Positions 46,512 to 57,706 of a stretch of 64,000 nt of DNA are shown here, in pieces. Numbering within the stretch: the first letter of the stretch is position 1; every line of letters begins with the position of its first letter. The DNA comes from Pleodorina starrii. Lineage: Eukaryota; Chlorophyta; Chlorophyceae; Chlamydomonadales; Volvocaceae. The stretch is taken from positions 2,520,001-2,584,000 of the forward strand of contig BRXU01000013.1 of assembly GCA_030267565.1 (NCBI GenBank). The letters run 5' to 3'. Below the pieces are notes generated by a model that did no database searches, was not told the origin of the DNA, and was given only the letters and a program-made list of their open reading frames with translations. A program made the position numbers and the translations under genes.

Positions 46512-49500
46512 GAGGAGCAGGAGGTGGAGGAGCGGGCGTCCAATGGAGCCTTTTCGGCGCCCACCCTGAGCGATTGTGAGTGCCCAGAGCGGCTTTCTGT
46601 GAACTTTATTTTGGAGCGTGTGCCTAAATGAGCGGGAGGGCGGGGCGGCTGGGTGGCGGGGTGACTGGGTGGCGGCCGCGCGAGGGTGTTTGCGGCTTGC
46701 CCTGACCATCCAGGTACGTGAATGCGTTTGTGTACCGACACAGAGGTGCTGCTGCTGGTTTGCTGTCACCAAAAGCCGCGTTTCCGTATTTTCCGGCGGA
46801 GGGGTTCCGGGCGGGTGTGGGTGTGGGTGTGTGTCGTGGGGTGTTTTTGGTCGTACCTGCTGACGACTGCTTGTAGAACTGCTCATTCAGCTGCCCCAAC
46901 AGCGCTGTCGCATTGTTGGATGGCTGCCAACCGTTTTTCGTGTGGTATTCAAGCCGTACTACCCAACCAAGTCCCGGTCAGGGGTGCTAGGATTCATGGA
47001 CAAAAACAGGGAAGCCGGTTCCATTCCCGGTGCTCGGTGGGGACTATTGGCGTGCGTGCAATCCTACCTTTGCTCGCTGCGCTTGGGGTTTGGGGGTTCG
47101 TGGGTTTTGTGCGGCACTGTCGTCCACCCATGTCGTGCGAAATGTCGCGACAAGGGCTGTTTACCTCGTTGACTTTTTGGGGTTTGGCGGATGGGATTCA
47201 CACACGCCGCTTGCTCCCGGTTGCTTGCTTCGGCTACTGCATATGTGCGTGGCTACGTGGATCCTCTCGCTGGCTGTATGTGGTGTAGCTCGTCGTTTGG
47301 ATTTTTGGAGTTTTATGGGGAAAATGAAAGCGATCAGGGGTGTGCAGCCTGAGCGAAGGGGGGGGCTCTGCATGTGGGTTGAAACTTCAAGTACCTCTGG
47401 TAGGTGTTTCGGAGCATGTATGGCGGTTGGGACTTGGGGGCCACACCGAGCGATGCGTTCCCGGGTGCCACTGCCTTTTGCCCGCCCACCCTCCCTGCTA
47501 AAGTAAACAGCGGGGCTTGCCCTCCAAGGGGTCTTTGAACTGGCCGTTTGTCGGGCTTCCTCGATCGGTATTGCCCGCGCAATCAGCGGCAAGTGTTACA
47601 GACAGCTCCAGATTGAATTGCACTTTCGGCGGTTGTACTTGCTTTGATGAACGCACCTAGGCGCAGCCGTTTTGGGAATCGGAATGGCTACTATTTTGCC
47701 TCGCTTTCGTTCTGCGTATACCTGAAGGCGAGCCTGGAGTGTCTTACGCTTCGTGTACCTATCTCCTCCGCATACAAGGAGGACGGCCGCAGGCCTCTGG
47801 GGTATACGACGGGACGGGCTGTGTTGCTGGATGAGAGGCGCCACGTGGCATCATTATGCCCAATCAAAGAAATGAACTCGAAGAGCAATGTATGTATGGG
47901 GACTGCTGCCATGTGCGGTTACTGTTTGTGAGGGCCAGGGTGTTTGCACGTGCTGTCGTACAGTACGTAGCGCCTGCCGCCTGCGGCGCCTCGTCGAGAA
48001 CTGGATGGGTTGGGCGTGGAAGGGAGCGTGTATGTGCGGTGTCGTGCTCCGTGTGCGTACCGCGAACGTGTCGGCCTCCGGGCACTCTGGTGCCGGCGAC
48101 GGGCCAGCAGAGGAGCTCGGGGGCGATTCACGATACCAGTACGCCGCAAGTTGTGATGCAGCGCCGGTGGAGTAAAAGAACGGCGTCAGATTCACACGTA
48201 GTGTACCTATTTACGGCGCCGCTGTATAACAAGAAGGCGTCAGTGTGATGGGGGGTTGTTCACCGGCGGGTTGCATGTTTGGGAAAGAGCGGGGGAGCTT
48301 CTTAACATGACGGGTGGCAGACAGGCTTCCTTGAAGCGGATGCAGACACCAGGCGGGTTCAATGAAGGGTTCGGACTGTTCGGACTGACGGCCCCGGTTG
48401 GGCACCCGCCTGGAGCGGGGCCATTGTACAGCGGTACAACGCAGTACGTCACGACTGCTTTTCGGCAGATTGGAGCGTAGAGGCCCAGTGCTTCTGTGGC
48501 CGCTGACGCTGGTCGTGCATGTATGCATGCATTTATATATACATGGGAGGAGGGAAGCGAGCGCTGCTAATCTGCAAGCGGGGGATTCGAATTCGGACAC
48601 GAGGCCTTGGTATGGGCTAATGGGCAGCAGCGTCGTTGATCGGCCCAAGTTTCTGAACGGCTGGGCAGCAGCGTCGTTGATCGGGCTTACTTTCTGAACG
48701 GGAGTTGCGAAGTTGGAAGTTGTTTGATAGGGCTTTGATAGGGCTGGGCTGGTCGGGTGGGGGCGCTGGCAGAGTGCAGGACGGGCGCCTTGGGGACGCG
48801 GGCGGGCGGGTGGTGGTGTGGGGCTGGAGTTGCGGAGTGGTTGCTGGCGCTTTGCAGCCTGAATGCCGACATGGGGTGTCAAATGCGCGCAGGGCTCATA
48901 GGCTGTGCAAGCTGGGTCCAGCAGGGCGACTCAACGGGATCGGACCAGCTTCTTGGCGTGCGCTGTGCTGCTGTCGTTGGAACCACCTCATTGGGACGAG
49001 CCTTGCATGTGACGGAGTTTGCAACGCATACCGGTACCTTGTAACGTAACTCTACAGTTCCGTACTATACCGGTAAACAGTACCGGCCAGAATCATATGT
49101 TGGGGCTACGGCTCGGCGATTGATCAGCCTGATTCCAGTGGCAGAGGAGCCGCACGCAGTCGCACAACAGAGGCGTTGGGTTCCGCACACATACCGGTAT
49201 ATAGGTCTGCAGCCCGCGCCCACGCCGCCAGCTCACATTGCCGGTACCGTACCCTTCCGCTGGCCCCGGTTCGACCCCACACACCAAACACTCCCGACCC
49301 GGAGCCCACAATGTCGGCAACTGCTGCTGCTACTAGGTATGCTACCCTACCCATGCGATGACATGGGCATTTGAGTGCACAGCGGGCAACTGCGCACACG
49401 CTTCATCGCCCCTCTGAGGGCCTGCAGCAGCTCCTGGCCCCAGCCCGCCAAACGCCCGCCAAACGCCCCGAAGTACGGTACCGTGTCATCAGGTGCGGTA

Positions 49501-50193
49501 TGCACCAGCAACCCTCCGGGTCCACCGGGTAAACCGACTCATCCCACAATTCGAGAAATGCGGCACTACGGCCGCGATGCCCTATGCCAGCCATATATCA
49601 GCCAATATACGGTATTCGCTCGCCGCACAGCCAGCACTACCCATATGTCGATATGTCGATATGTGTGCTGATCGCACTTCGACGCACGCTGCTTTCCTCC
49701 TGTATCACATGTGTTATCACATACGGCGGGTACATATATACGCGCAAACTCTCCCAGTATTAAGTCACTCGCCCGGTATTAAGCATACTCTCTCAATCCG
49801 CGCGGACTCGCACTACCGTACGCACAACAACACGGAGGACGCACAACCGCCCCCGAACGACAACCGCATCCCTCGCAGTGCAGCGGCCCCCGCTCTCCTT
49901 TGCCCCTGTTTGTTTTGTTGAGGGTCACGAGAGCGAGACCGAGCGGGCAAAGTAACCAACCCTCCTCTCCCTCTCCCCAAGCCCGCGAACCCGCTCTGCT
50001 GCACGCTGCCTCAACGCCCCCTGAGGTCGATTCCTCATCGGCGAGTCCACAGGCTCTACTGCCCCGCAGCATTGACCCACGGGTCGGGTCAGGGCAGGGC
50101 GCGGCTAGATCAAGGAAGACCGAGAGCGCAAACACGGGCAAGCGAAGCGAGGCAAGGCAAGCCTAGGCGCGAAGGCGGGGCCGATGGCAGCTC
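46512..50193. other. 3.7 kb between kinase B and calpain 2
   Basis: The two genes converge here, mirroring 29-32 kb. It contains a 41-bp tandem duplication (48621-48701) and many GTACGG/CCGTAC motifs (48960-49810). No exon chain is recognised. Confidence 0.4.
48621..48701 (+). repeat. 41-bp tandem duplication
   Basis: Two copies of TGGGCAGCAGCGTCGTTGAT, extending to TTTCTGAACGG, start at 48621 and 48662. Confidence 0.9.
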
Positions 50194-53100
50194 TCAGCAG
50201 GCGGCGCAGCACCCCGCCGGCGCCTGCTCGAAGTGGCGGGCCTTGCGGCTGCAGAACAGCGCCCGCACACCCAGGCAGCACACCCAGTACCTGTCAGGAC
50301 ACAGACGAGGACGGGACGTGGGCGAGGAGGAGGAGGAGGAGGAGGAGGAGGGAGGCAGCTTTTAATACCCCGCCCGGCTGCAGGGCGAGACTGCCGATGA
50401 CAAGCGTAAGCCAAGCGAAGTAGCGAACAGCGAGATCGCACACATGCGCAGACACCGTTGTCGCCTGACCACACCCCGTCCTCCACTCGCCAAGTGCGGG
50501 CTTTAAGCGAGAGCGCAGCTCCTCCAATCCATCACAATGCAACGCACCGCCCCCTAGAACACACGACACACACACAGACACACACACACACCCCGGCACA
50601 TTATGTACCTGAAGCAGCCCTCCACGCAGCCCAGCACGGGTCCGCAGTAGGGGCGCTCCTCGTGGATATCCAGCTGGATGTCCTCGAAGCCGGTGGTTCT
50701 GGAGCCAGCCGGCCAGGCAGGGGGACAACCAAACATGGCGACACGGGTGGTGGGACATGGCCATACAGCAACATGGCTGGATGGAAATGGCAGACGGGGC
50801 CAGCAGCGCAGCCACTCCGCGGGCCGCAGGGACGCGACCGGCCAAGACTGGTCGCAGCCCCCCTGCGTGCCCAACGTGTGGCTCCGGTGGTGCAGCCCCG
50901 CAGCGCCGCTGCTCCTCCTCCCCCTGGCCGCGTTGACGCCCACCTCCTCCCCCCAGCGCCCTGCTCCCCCCTCACCGGGCGCAAAAGTCGAGGCACTTGT
51001 AGTACTGGCAAAAGTCCCGCCACTCCATCCAAAAGGTGCCGTCGTCGGAGGGCTTGAAGTCCAGCGCGCGCTTCACCTGCGACGACGACGCGGCAGGCCA
51101 GAGGTCAGCCGTGGTGGTAAAGAAAGGCGAACCGCGGGGAGGCGAGAGAGGTGGGGGTGAGGGTTTGCCAACATGTGGAACGGCAACACGCAGAAAGAGC
51201 AGGGGACGAGCGGGGATGGGGGCGTTGGAGAGACCCACGAGAGGGCGCTGCAGTCGAAGGCCGCTGCGGGCGGTCGCGGCACGACGGCGGTGGTTGCGGC
51301 GTTGAGGGGCGGACGGAGCGCGGGAGGGCGGGGTCGCCGGTTTAGCGGCTCGCTCGAGACGAGGCGAGCCATGCAGCCAACCGGCACGGCGAGGAGGACC
51401 AGCGGCAGTAACCCGCGCCTCGCGGCTTTCGCACCGGTCCTCACTAGACGCACTCCCTGCCTGCCTGCCCGGGAAGCGTTTACGGTACCTTTGGGTTCTC
51501 ATCCCACAGGGAGCTTGTGTCGCTCCAGTTGCCCTTCCACTCGAAAGTGCCCCAGGGGTTCCTGCAGCGGCGGCGGATACCGGTGTGGGGGAAGGTTTGG
51601 AGGACGAGAAAGTTGGAGGAGGAGGTTAGGCGCATGAGTGACGGGCCCAATGACAAGAGCAGGTCACAGGCGCCCAGCCGGCCACGCCGCGCGCCAGCAG
51701 GTCACCCTAAGCCACTCACCGCAGCTGCACCAGCTGAAAGCGGTCCACCCTTTTAACGTTGCAAATGGCGTAGGCGTGGCCCTGGTCGTACGACAGAGGA
51801 CAAAGCAGCAACAGTCCAGGTGTCGGGGGGAGCGCGCGAGAGAGAGGCGGATGGACAGACGGAAGGCCGGTAGGCCGAGGATTGCGGTGTCGAGGCACTT
51901 GTGAGCCCCGCTCCTCCAATGAACTGAACTGGACTAACAAAGCTCCGACTGCCCCGCGCTTCCCTCAACTCGGTCGCGTACGTCCCCCTGCTGCGGTATC
52001 ATTTTTCTTATTTCCTTATGTAATGTGAGCTGGCTCCGTTCACAGTACTGCAAGTCACCGCATCTGTACGACACCTTTAACGACCCTTACGACACCGTTA
52101 CCAACCTGTACGATGCCGTTAATGTCCTGCGTGTCCTCCCCGCTGCCCGAGCTGGCTGCTATGAAGCTCCGCTTGCGGTTGTAGAACAGCATGCTCTGTC
52201 GGGGCGGAGCGAGGACAGGAAGTGGCGGTAAGTGACGATGACCCACGGGTCGGTGGGGCAGGTGGGTAGGCGGACAGGCAGGCAGGCAGACACCCGATGC
52301 CAGAGGCGGTGCAAAAGGGCAGGCGGACATGCAGGCATTCCCGCAGGCGGGCGGGCGGGCAAGGCACATGCTGAACACAATCGCACGTGGCAAAACACAC
52401 ACGCACATACATCAGCGCGCGCACATTGAACATGCCCTCGCTGTCCAGCTCGTCCTCTGTGGGTCGCAGCATCACATCGTAGCCGCCGCCGCCCGGCTTG
52501 GGCCGGTGCACGATGTCGAGCCGCCGCCACTTGCCTGTCTGCATGTGCATGGTGGTCAGCATGGACAACGGGGATTTGGGCGGGTTCTGTGGACCTTCGC
52601 TGATGCAGCAGCTGCTGCTGGCCCGCAACGCCCCCCCCTTGATGCCACAGGCATTGTGTGAAAGCCCCTTCTGCCCCTTCTGCCACTCCGCCTGCAGCGA
52701 CGACCCGCGGGTCGGCTGAATGAATTTCGGCGCCTCGCTCGTACTGTCGTACAGCTCCCTGCCGTACCTTTGGATCCGCGTTGAACTTGAAGACGTAATC
52801 TCCCGTGAGGCACTCGAGGGCCCACATGGTGCTGCCGCCGTCCAGGTTGCCGTAGCTGCCCTGGCTGGCGCGCAGGCGGGACCCCGGCATGCGTGAGGAA
52901 GGGAAGGCAGAGGGAAGGAGGAGGAGGAGGAGGAGGGAAGGGAAGGAGGAGGAGGGAAGGGAAGGAGGAGGAGGGAAGGGAAGGAGGAGGGAGAGGGACA
53001 CGGGATAAGCACAGATGAGCACGGCAGCACAATGCCGCCACGAGTACCAGTGCTGCCGTCCGCACTGCCTTCCAAGGTCCGGCCCGGCCTGGCCAAGAGA

Positions 53101-55847
53101 ATTCATGCGGTACGTACCGGGCACTGACTTCCGTGGGTCCTAGCCCAGGCCACCGGGGCCAGACCACCGCATCTTGAGTGGATCAGAGCAGCAGAGTGTG
53201 CCCAACGGATCACCGGTACAACAGAACACAACACCCGACACCCTGATTCACGACGAGTGCGACCGGAGCCCCAAAGCGGCGCACCTTGAACTTGGCCATG
53301 GCCTTTTCAAGCAACAGCACCCAGGCCTCGTCGCCGTTGGGCTTGGCGAACAGCGGCTGCCCGTCCTGGCCGCATGGAATCCTGCGCGAGAGCAGCCGGC
53401 CAGCAACTCGCGGGAGCGTTCGAGCGTTCGTGCGTGCGTGCGTCTGGTTTTGAGCACACGACGCACATGATAGCCAGCAACGCGAGCAGCGGGCGAGCGC
53501 GCCAAGCGAGAGGACGCGCGAGCAACTCGCGGCAGAGGAGTGTCGACGCGAGCGCAACCGCCCAGGTACTGTTTTTCTCTCTCTCTGTCACACACACACA
53601 CACCCAAGCAAGGGTGCCAGCTGGAGGCCCGAGCCGGCGCTTGTCAGCCGCTGGGACGGTGCTGCGCCGCCATGTTGCTGAGAATGTCCTACACCGTAGC
53701 CAATTCGAAACGGCAACCCCAGACGAACCCCCCCAGGAGCTGAGCTGCTGCCTCCCACAGGTGCGGCAGCGGCCGACCCGTGTGACCCTCGGTACCCCGC
53801 GCAACACGTACCAGTCGTCCACGGCAACGGTCACCCACGCCTCCTGCGGCGCGTCGTACAGTCGTACTCGGTACTTGCCGTACTCATTATACTCCTTGGT
53901 CAGGAACACCTACCGGTATGCAGGGAAACCACAACGATCGGGCCGTGAACGCCGCAGCCCACCCCAAGCCGCCACGACCCCTGCATGCCATGCCCCCCGA
54001 CGACGACGACGCACCGGCAGCCGGCGATCCAGTCTAATCCCCCGCGACGAGCGCATCAAAGGAACTAACCCAATCGGCAAAGAAGTGCATCGTCCCCTGC
54101 GCATCGAGCGCGACGGCCACTCGCAGCTGTGGACCCATGCCTCGCGCCCACCGCTCCCTGAACCAGCGCCCAGTCGACTATGGCTCTATGCGTACCCAAC
54201 GAACTACCCAAGGTGTACCAACGCGCCGTGGTCAGTGTCCCGCCTAGCTCCGCCCTTCTTGTGCGTTTGTGTGTCTGAAGGGTGCGGTGGGAGTGCGTGA
54301 TCGCCCACCTGCTGCACTGCGCCCTCCTGGTTTGCCAGGCACGCCAGCGCGGACATGAGCCAGCAGTCGCCCAGCTGGCCCTGGCAGATGTCGGAAGGCT
54401 CGATCCGGTCTGCGGCCCATTGCGGCGCGGTTCTTTGCGTTGCAGATCGGTGCGCGCGCATAGTGTTTTCAAAAACTGAACAATGTAACAAACATCTTAA
54501 CCTCGCACAGTGTCATGGGTTCTTGCATTTGCGCGCGAACTGCCGAGTCTTGAATCCCCTTGCTGCTGTCGCTCATCGGCCGAGCCCCGCCAGGAGCCCC
54601 AGCCGCCTCCTCCCTCTCGGCCTTGCAGTCCCGTGCTCACATTACTTATCCGAAAAGGGAAAGCAGCCCACAAGGCGGGTTGCCTGAACAGGCCACATCG
54701 CAAAGTCCGCCCGCCTGCCATACCGGCCCCCCGCGGCGGCCCGCATCCCCGCCCGCCTGCCTGCCTGGTGCCTGCCCCCGGCCCCACCGGCTAGTGGCCT
54801 ACCTGCAAAGAGCTTGGCGCCGGTCCTGCTGCTAGCCGCCACGATGTCCGCGATACGTCGCCTGACAGCGCATCAGGCAGCAGGAGAGAGACGCAGGCGG
54901 AGGAGGTCAGCGGGCGCCCCGGGCTCGCGGCGCTGCTGCGGCAAAACGCAGGGCGGCTTGGGCGCCGGCGGGACGATCACGACCACGACCTCTCCGGGCC
55001 GGCGGAGTCCACGCCAGCACGCGTTGGGCCGCGCGTCGCGTGAAGCGCGGGCCGGGGGCTCACCGACTGACAGACTGACTGGCCGAGCGACTTGCTGACT
55101 GACAGACTGGCCCGGAATGACGGGCTTGGGACTCACCACTGGACCTCGCGGTCCACCTCCTGCGGCGTCTTGCCCTTCCACCCGCCTATGGCCACGTGGC
55201 TGTGCGGGAAGGACTTGTCCTGCGGCGGCGGCGGCGGCAGCGGCGCAGGAGGTCGTCCGAAACGTCGGTAAGTCAGGGCCGGGCACGACTGCCAGCGGAC
55301 GGAAGGTGGACGTCTCAGTGCCGCGGCTCGACACCGCAATGCCCGTTCAAACGCGCGCTCCGCTGCGCGGAAGGCGCTCGGACGGCTCCAGCGAAGTGGG
55401 CTTTGGACTTTTGGTGCCGAGGACCCCGGCGGCGGAGTGTGACCCACAAGCGGCCGCACACGGCTTTTCACCGAAGGGCCCGGCTGCATCACGGCTGCAT
55501 CGCGGCTGCATCGCGGCTGCATAAAACATTTGTGAATGTTAGGATGCGATGCCGCAACGGGCACTGAGTATAACTCGGGCGGGCGGATTCTTGTGTGAAG
55601 GCGGTAATGAGTGGCCAGGACGGGCCCGAGCTGCCCCGGTGAGTTGGTGCCGCGGCGGATGTGGGTCGAGAAGTTCCGCGGGGCCCGGAGCCTGGCTGGA
55701 CGCCTCCGCGTCGCGTCGCAGCCACGGCGCAACCACGGCGACATGTGCCGTACCTTGTACGTGCAGTGGCAACAGACGCACATTCCGCACAGGATGCCGC
55801 GGCCGAGACGCGACACGTACACGAGGATGCATCCCAGGACGTATATC
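50194..55847 (-). CDS. Calpain-type cysteine protease with Cys-rich ends (calpain 2), paralogue of calpain 1; first exon not found
   Basis: Fifteen exons on the minus strand: 55847-55754, 55219-55137, 54861-54803, 54409-54309, 53909-53812, 53381-53285, 52860-52768, 52538-52425, 52195-52106, 51781-51720, 51561-51489, 51076-50976, 50698-50609 and 50290-50194, preceded by an unlocated first exon. The located exons give 416 aa in phase throughout. The catalytic Cys is in GQLGDCWL, His in GHAYAI and Asn in RNPWG. The core ends at the FWMEWRDF block and is followed by ERPYCGPVLGC and WVCCLG, ending CCAAC. The N-terminal Cys cluster (CGMCVCCHC) matches calpain 1. Intron positions mostly agree, but calpain 2 has one between His and Asn (at VQLR/NPWG) that calpain 1 lacks, and it lacks two introns near the 3' end. 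The expected phase-2 first exon upstream of 55847 was sought without success, so the gene may be 5'-truncated. Confidence 0.88.
50561..50592. repeat. CA microsatellite in last intron of calpain 2
   Basis: A CA/CAGA tract next to the donor at 50608. Confidence 0.9.
52901..52997. repeat. GGA/GGGAA purine-rich repeat
   Basis: A 15-bp imperfect unit (GGAGGAGGAGGGAAG) repeats about four times in the intron upstream of calpain 2 exon 52860-52768. On the transcribed strand this is a long pyrimidine tract. Confidence 0.85.
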
Positions 55848-57706
55848 CTGCACGATGGAAACAGCGCGGGCCGTGCAACGGTACGGCACCGGCCGTACTG
55901 TCAAGCCAGCTACCTGACAGGGGGTTATGCTCATCGAGGCCGCTTGGAGGGTTGGGTGCATGGCAGCAGGCATGGACTGAAGTTCACGGCAGCACGCATG
56001 AGCTTGGCCAAGGGACACACCGATCTGCCCGGGCTTTCAAGTGCGCAAACGCGCAGGTTTGCAGGTTGTGGGTCGCGTTAACAGAACTGGGCCGCGATGT
56101 TCCAGGGGCCTCGGCTCAGGCCAATCGCTCATGCGTCACCCTTTCACGTCACGCTACTCTTTTTCCGCTGGTTATATGTTGTGGTAAGCAGCACGGTATG
56201 ACATATGGGCTCAAAGCTGGTACTACGCATGACGAGCCCGCATGTGTTGTTGGGCAATCCCCGACCCCTGGGAGTGGCTGGCGGAAATGGGGTGGGCTGG
56301 TACGTGACGGAGCAGTGTCTATCTGTGCTCGCTTCACCTCGCGCATGCAAGCCCCACCGCCTTAATCCCAACCAATGTGACTCACCGCATTGCTTGGAGG
56401 AGTAGGATGGCGGGCCAAAAGATGGCCTTGCCGATGCATTTCCACCGGGAGGGTGTACAACTGCTCTGACCATCGCCACCCCCACCACCTTGCGGCATGT
56501 CTATATTTGAGTTTGAATAGCCATCATTGAGGGGTTTCGCCTATGCTTGACACCCATTGCGGCCTTGCAGAGGCGTAGTGGGGGCGTGCAAGGGTACAAT
56601 CCTCACATTGACCAAGCCGCGAACATTGAAAACGCAAGTCCCTGCCTTAGAGGCGATATCTTTTATTCCCGACTGCATATATATTAAGCAGGTACGTCGC
56701 TGGAGACGAGTAGGATTCCCACCGGCTACGGCAAGTACTGCAGTTTAGTTTCCTCATTCCCTCCCCTTGGCAGCGGGGCAGCCTACACCGCTGCGACACG
56801 AGACAGGAACGAGCGTCGGCATTAGAATATATAAAAATTACCAGCGTTTGCGGCTCATACCATTGACTTCTAAGCCAGGACGTGACTAGCGAGGTAGGCG
56901 TGCACGCAAACCAGTCTTTGAATATTAACATTTATCGTAAGGTGTGCCGAATAGATCGCAGCTGACCTTGTTTTGAAGCACCAATAGCATAATAGGAAGC
57001 TTTGCTCGGACTTCTCGGGCGCTCAGCGAACTTTCCGGCAATGGAGGGCCCCATGCGGGCGTGGGGCGTAGCTATGAAGTTAAGCTGGAGCTAACCAGTG
57101 GGCTTGGCCGTCGTGGCCAAGGATGGCAGGTAATTGGCCCTTCGTCGCGCTTACGAGCGCTCTGCCCCTTTGCGTGCGCTCATCGTTGAAGCTATACCTT
57201 TAGGAGAGGCTTTTGTGCCGACCATTATGACGTGTAGCTTAGGCTTTATCGTCGTTGAGGTCTCTTAAAGTTCCGCACTGCGCTCTGCAGACGACGACCC
57301 AGGACCTCGTCGTCCCGGGCTGGTTACCAAACTTAGCTGGACCACAGTCTTGCGGAAGGCTTCTTCCGCAGCGAACGGTGAGGCTCCCTGCCTCCATACT
57401 TCACGTCCAGTGGGCTGCGGCTGGTTTGCCGTCTGCAGGCCTACCTAGCAGTTATTATGATTAAATAATTAAATCTTGATGTTGCAGTTAATCGTTGGGC
57501 TTTTGAGGGATTACAGAAGTGGCGCAGGCCACATGGCGAGTTCCCACGCCCACTGGGCGCTCGGGGGGGTTTCTATAAACAAAATTGCCGTCCTTTTGTT
57601 GATGCATGGAGCCCTGGGTACAGCTGGTTGGGGTATAAGCGCTAGGGAAGGGTCGATTGTTCTTTTTACCGTGTCTATCCTTACTCGCCGGCGTGCCAAC
57701 CGACAG
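55848..57706. other. 1.9 kb between calpain 2 and the WD40 gene
   Basis: The genes diverge from here, so it should hold both promoters and the first exons of both. G+C drops between about 56480 and 57000. I see no exon with clear coding character. Confidence 0.4.

Noticed and set aside
45357..46886. 509-codon minus-strand open frame with poly-Leu/poly-Cys
   Set aside because: It is the complement of the CAG tract and of kinase B exons.
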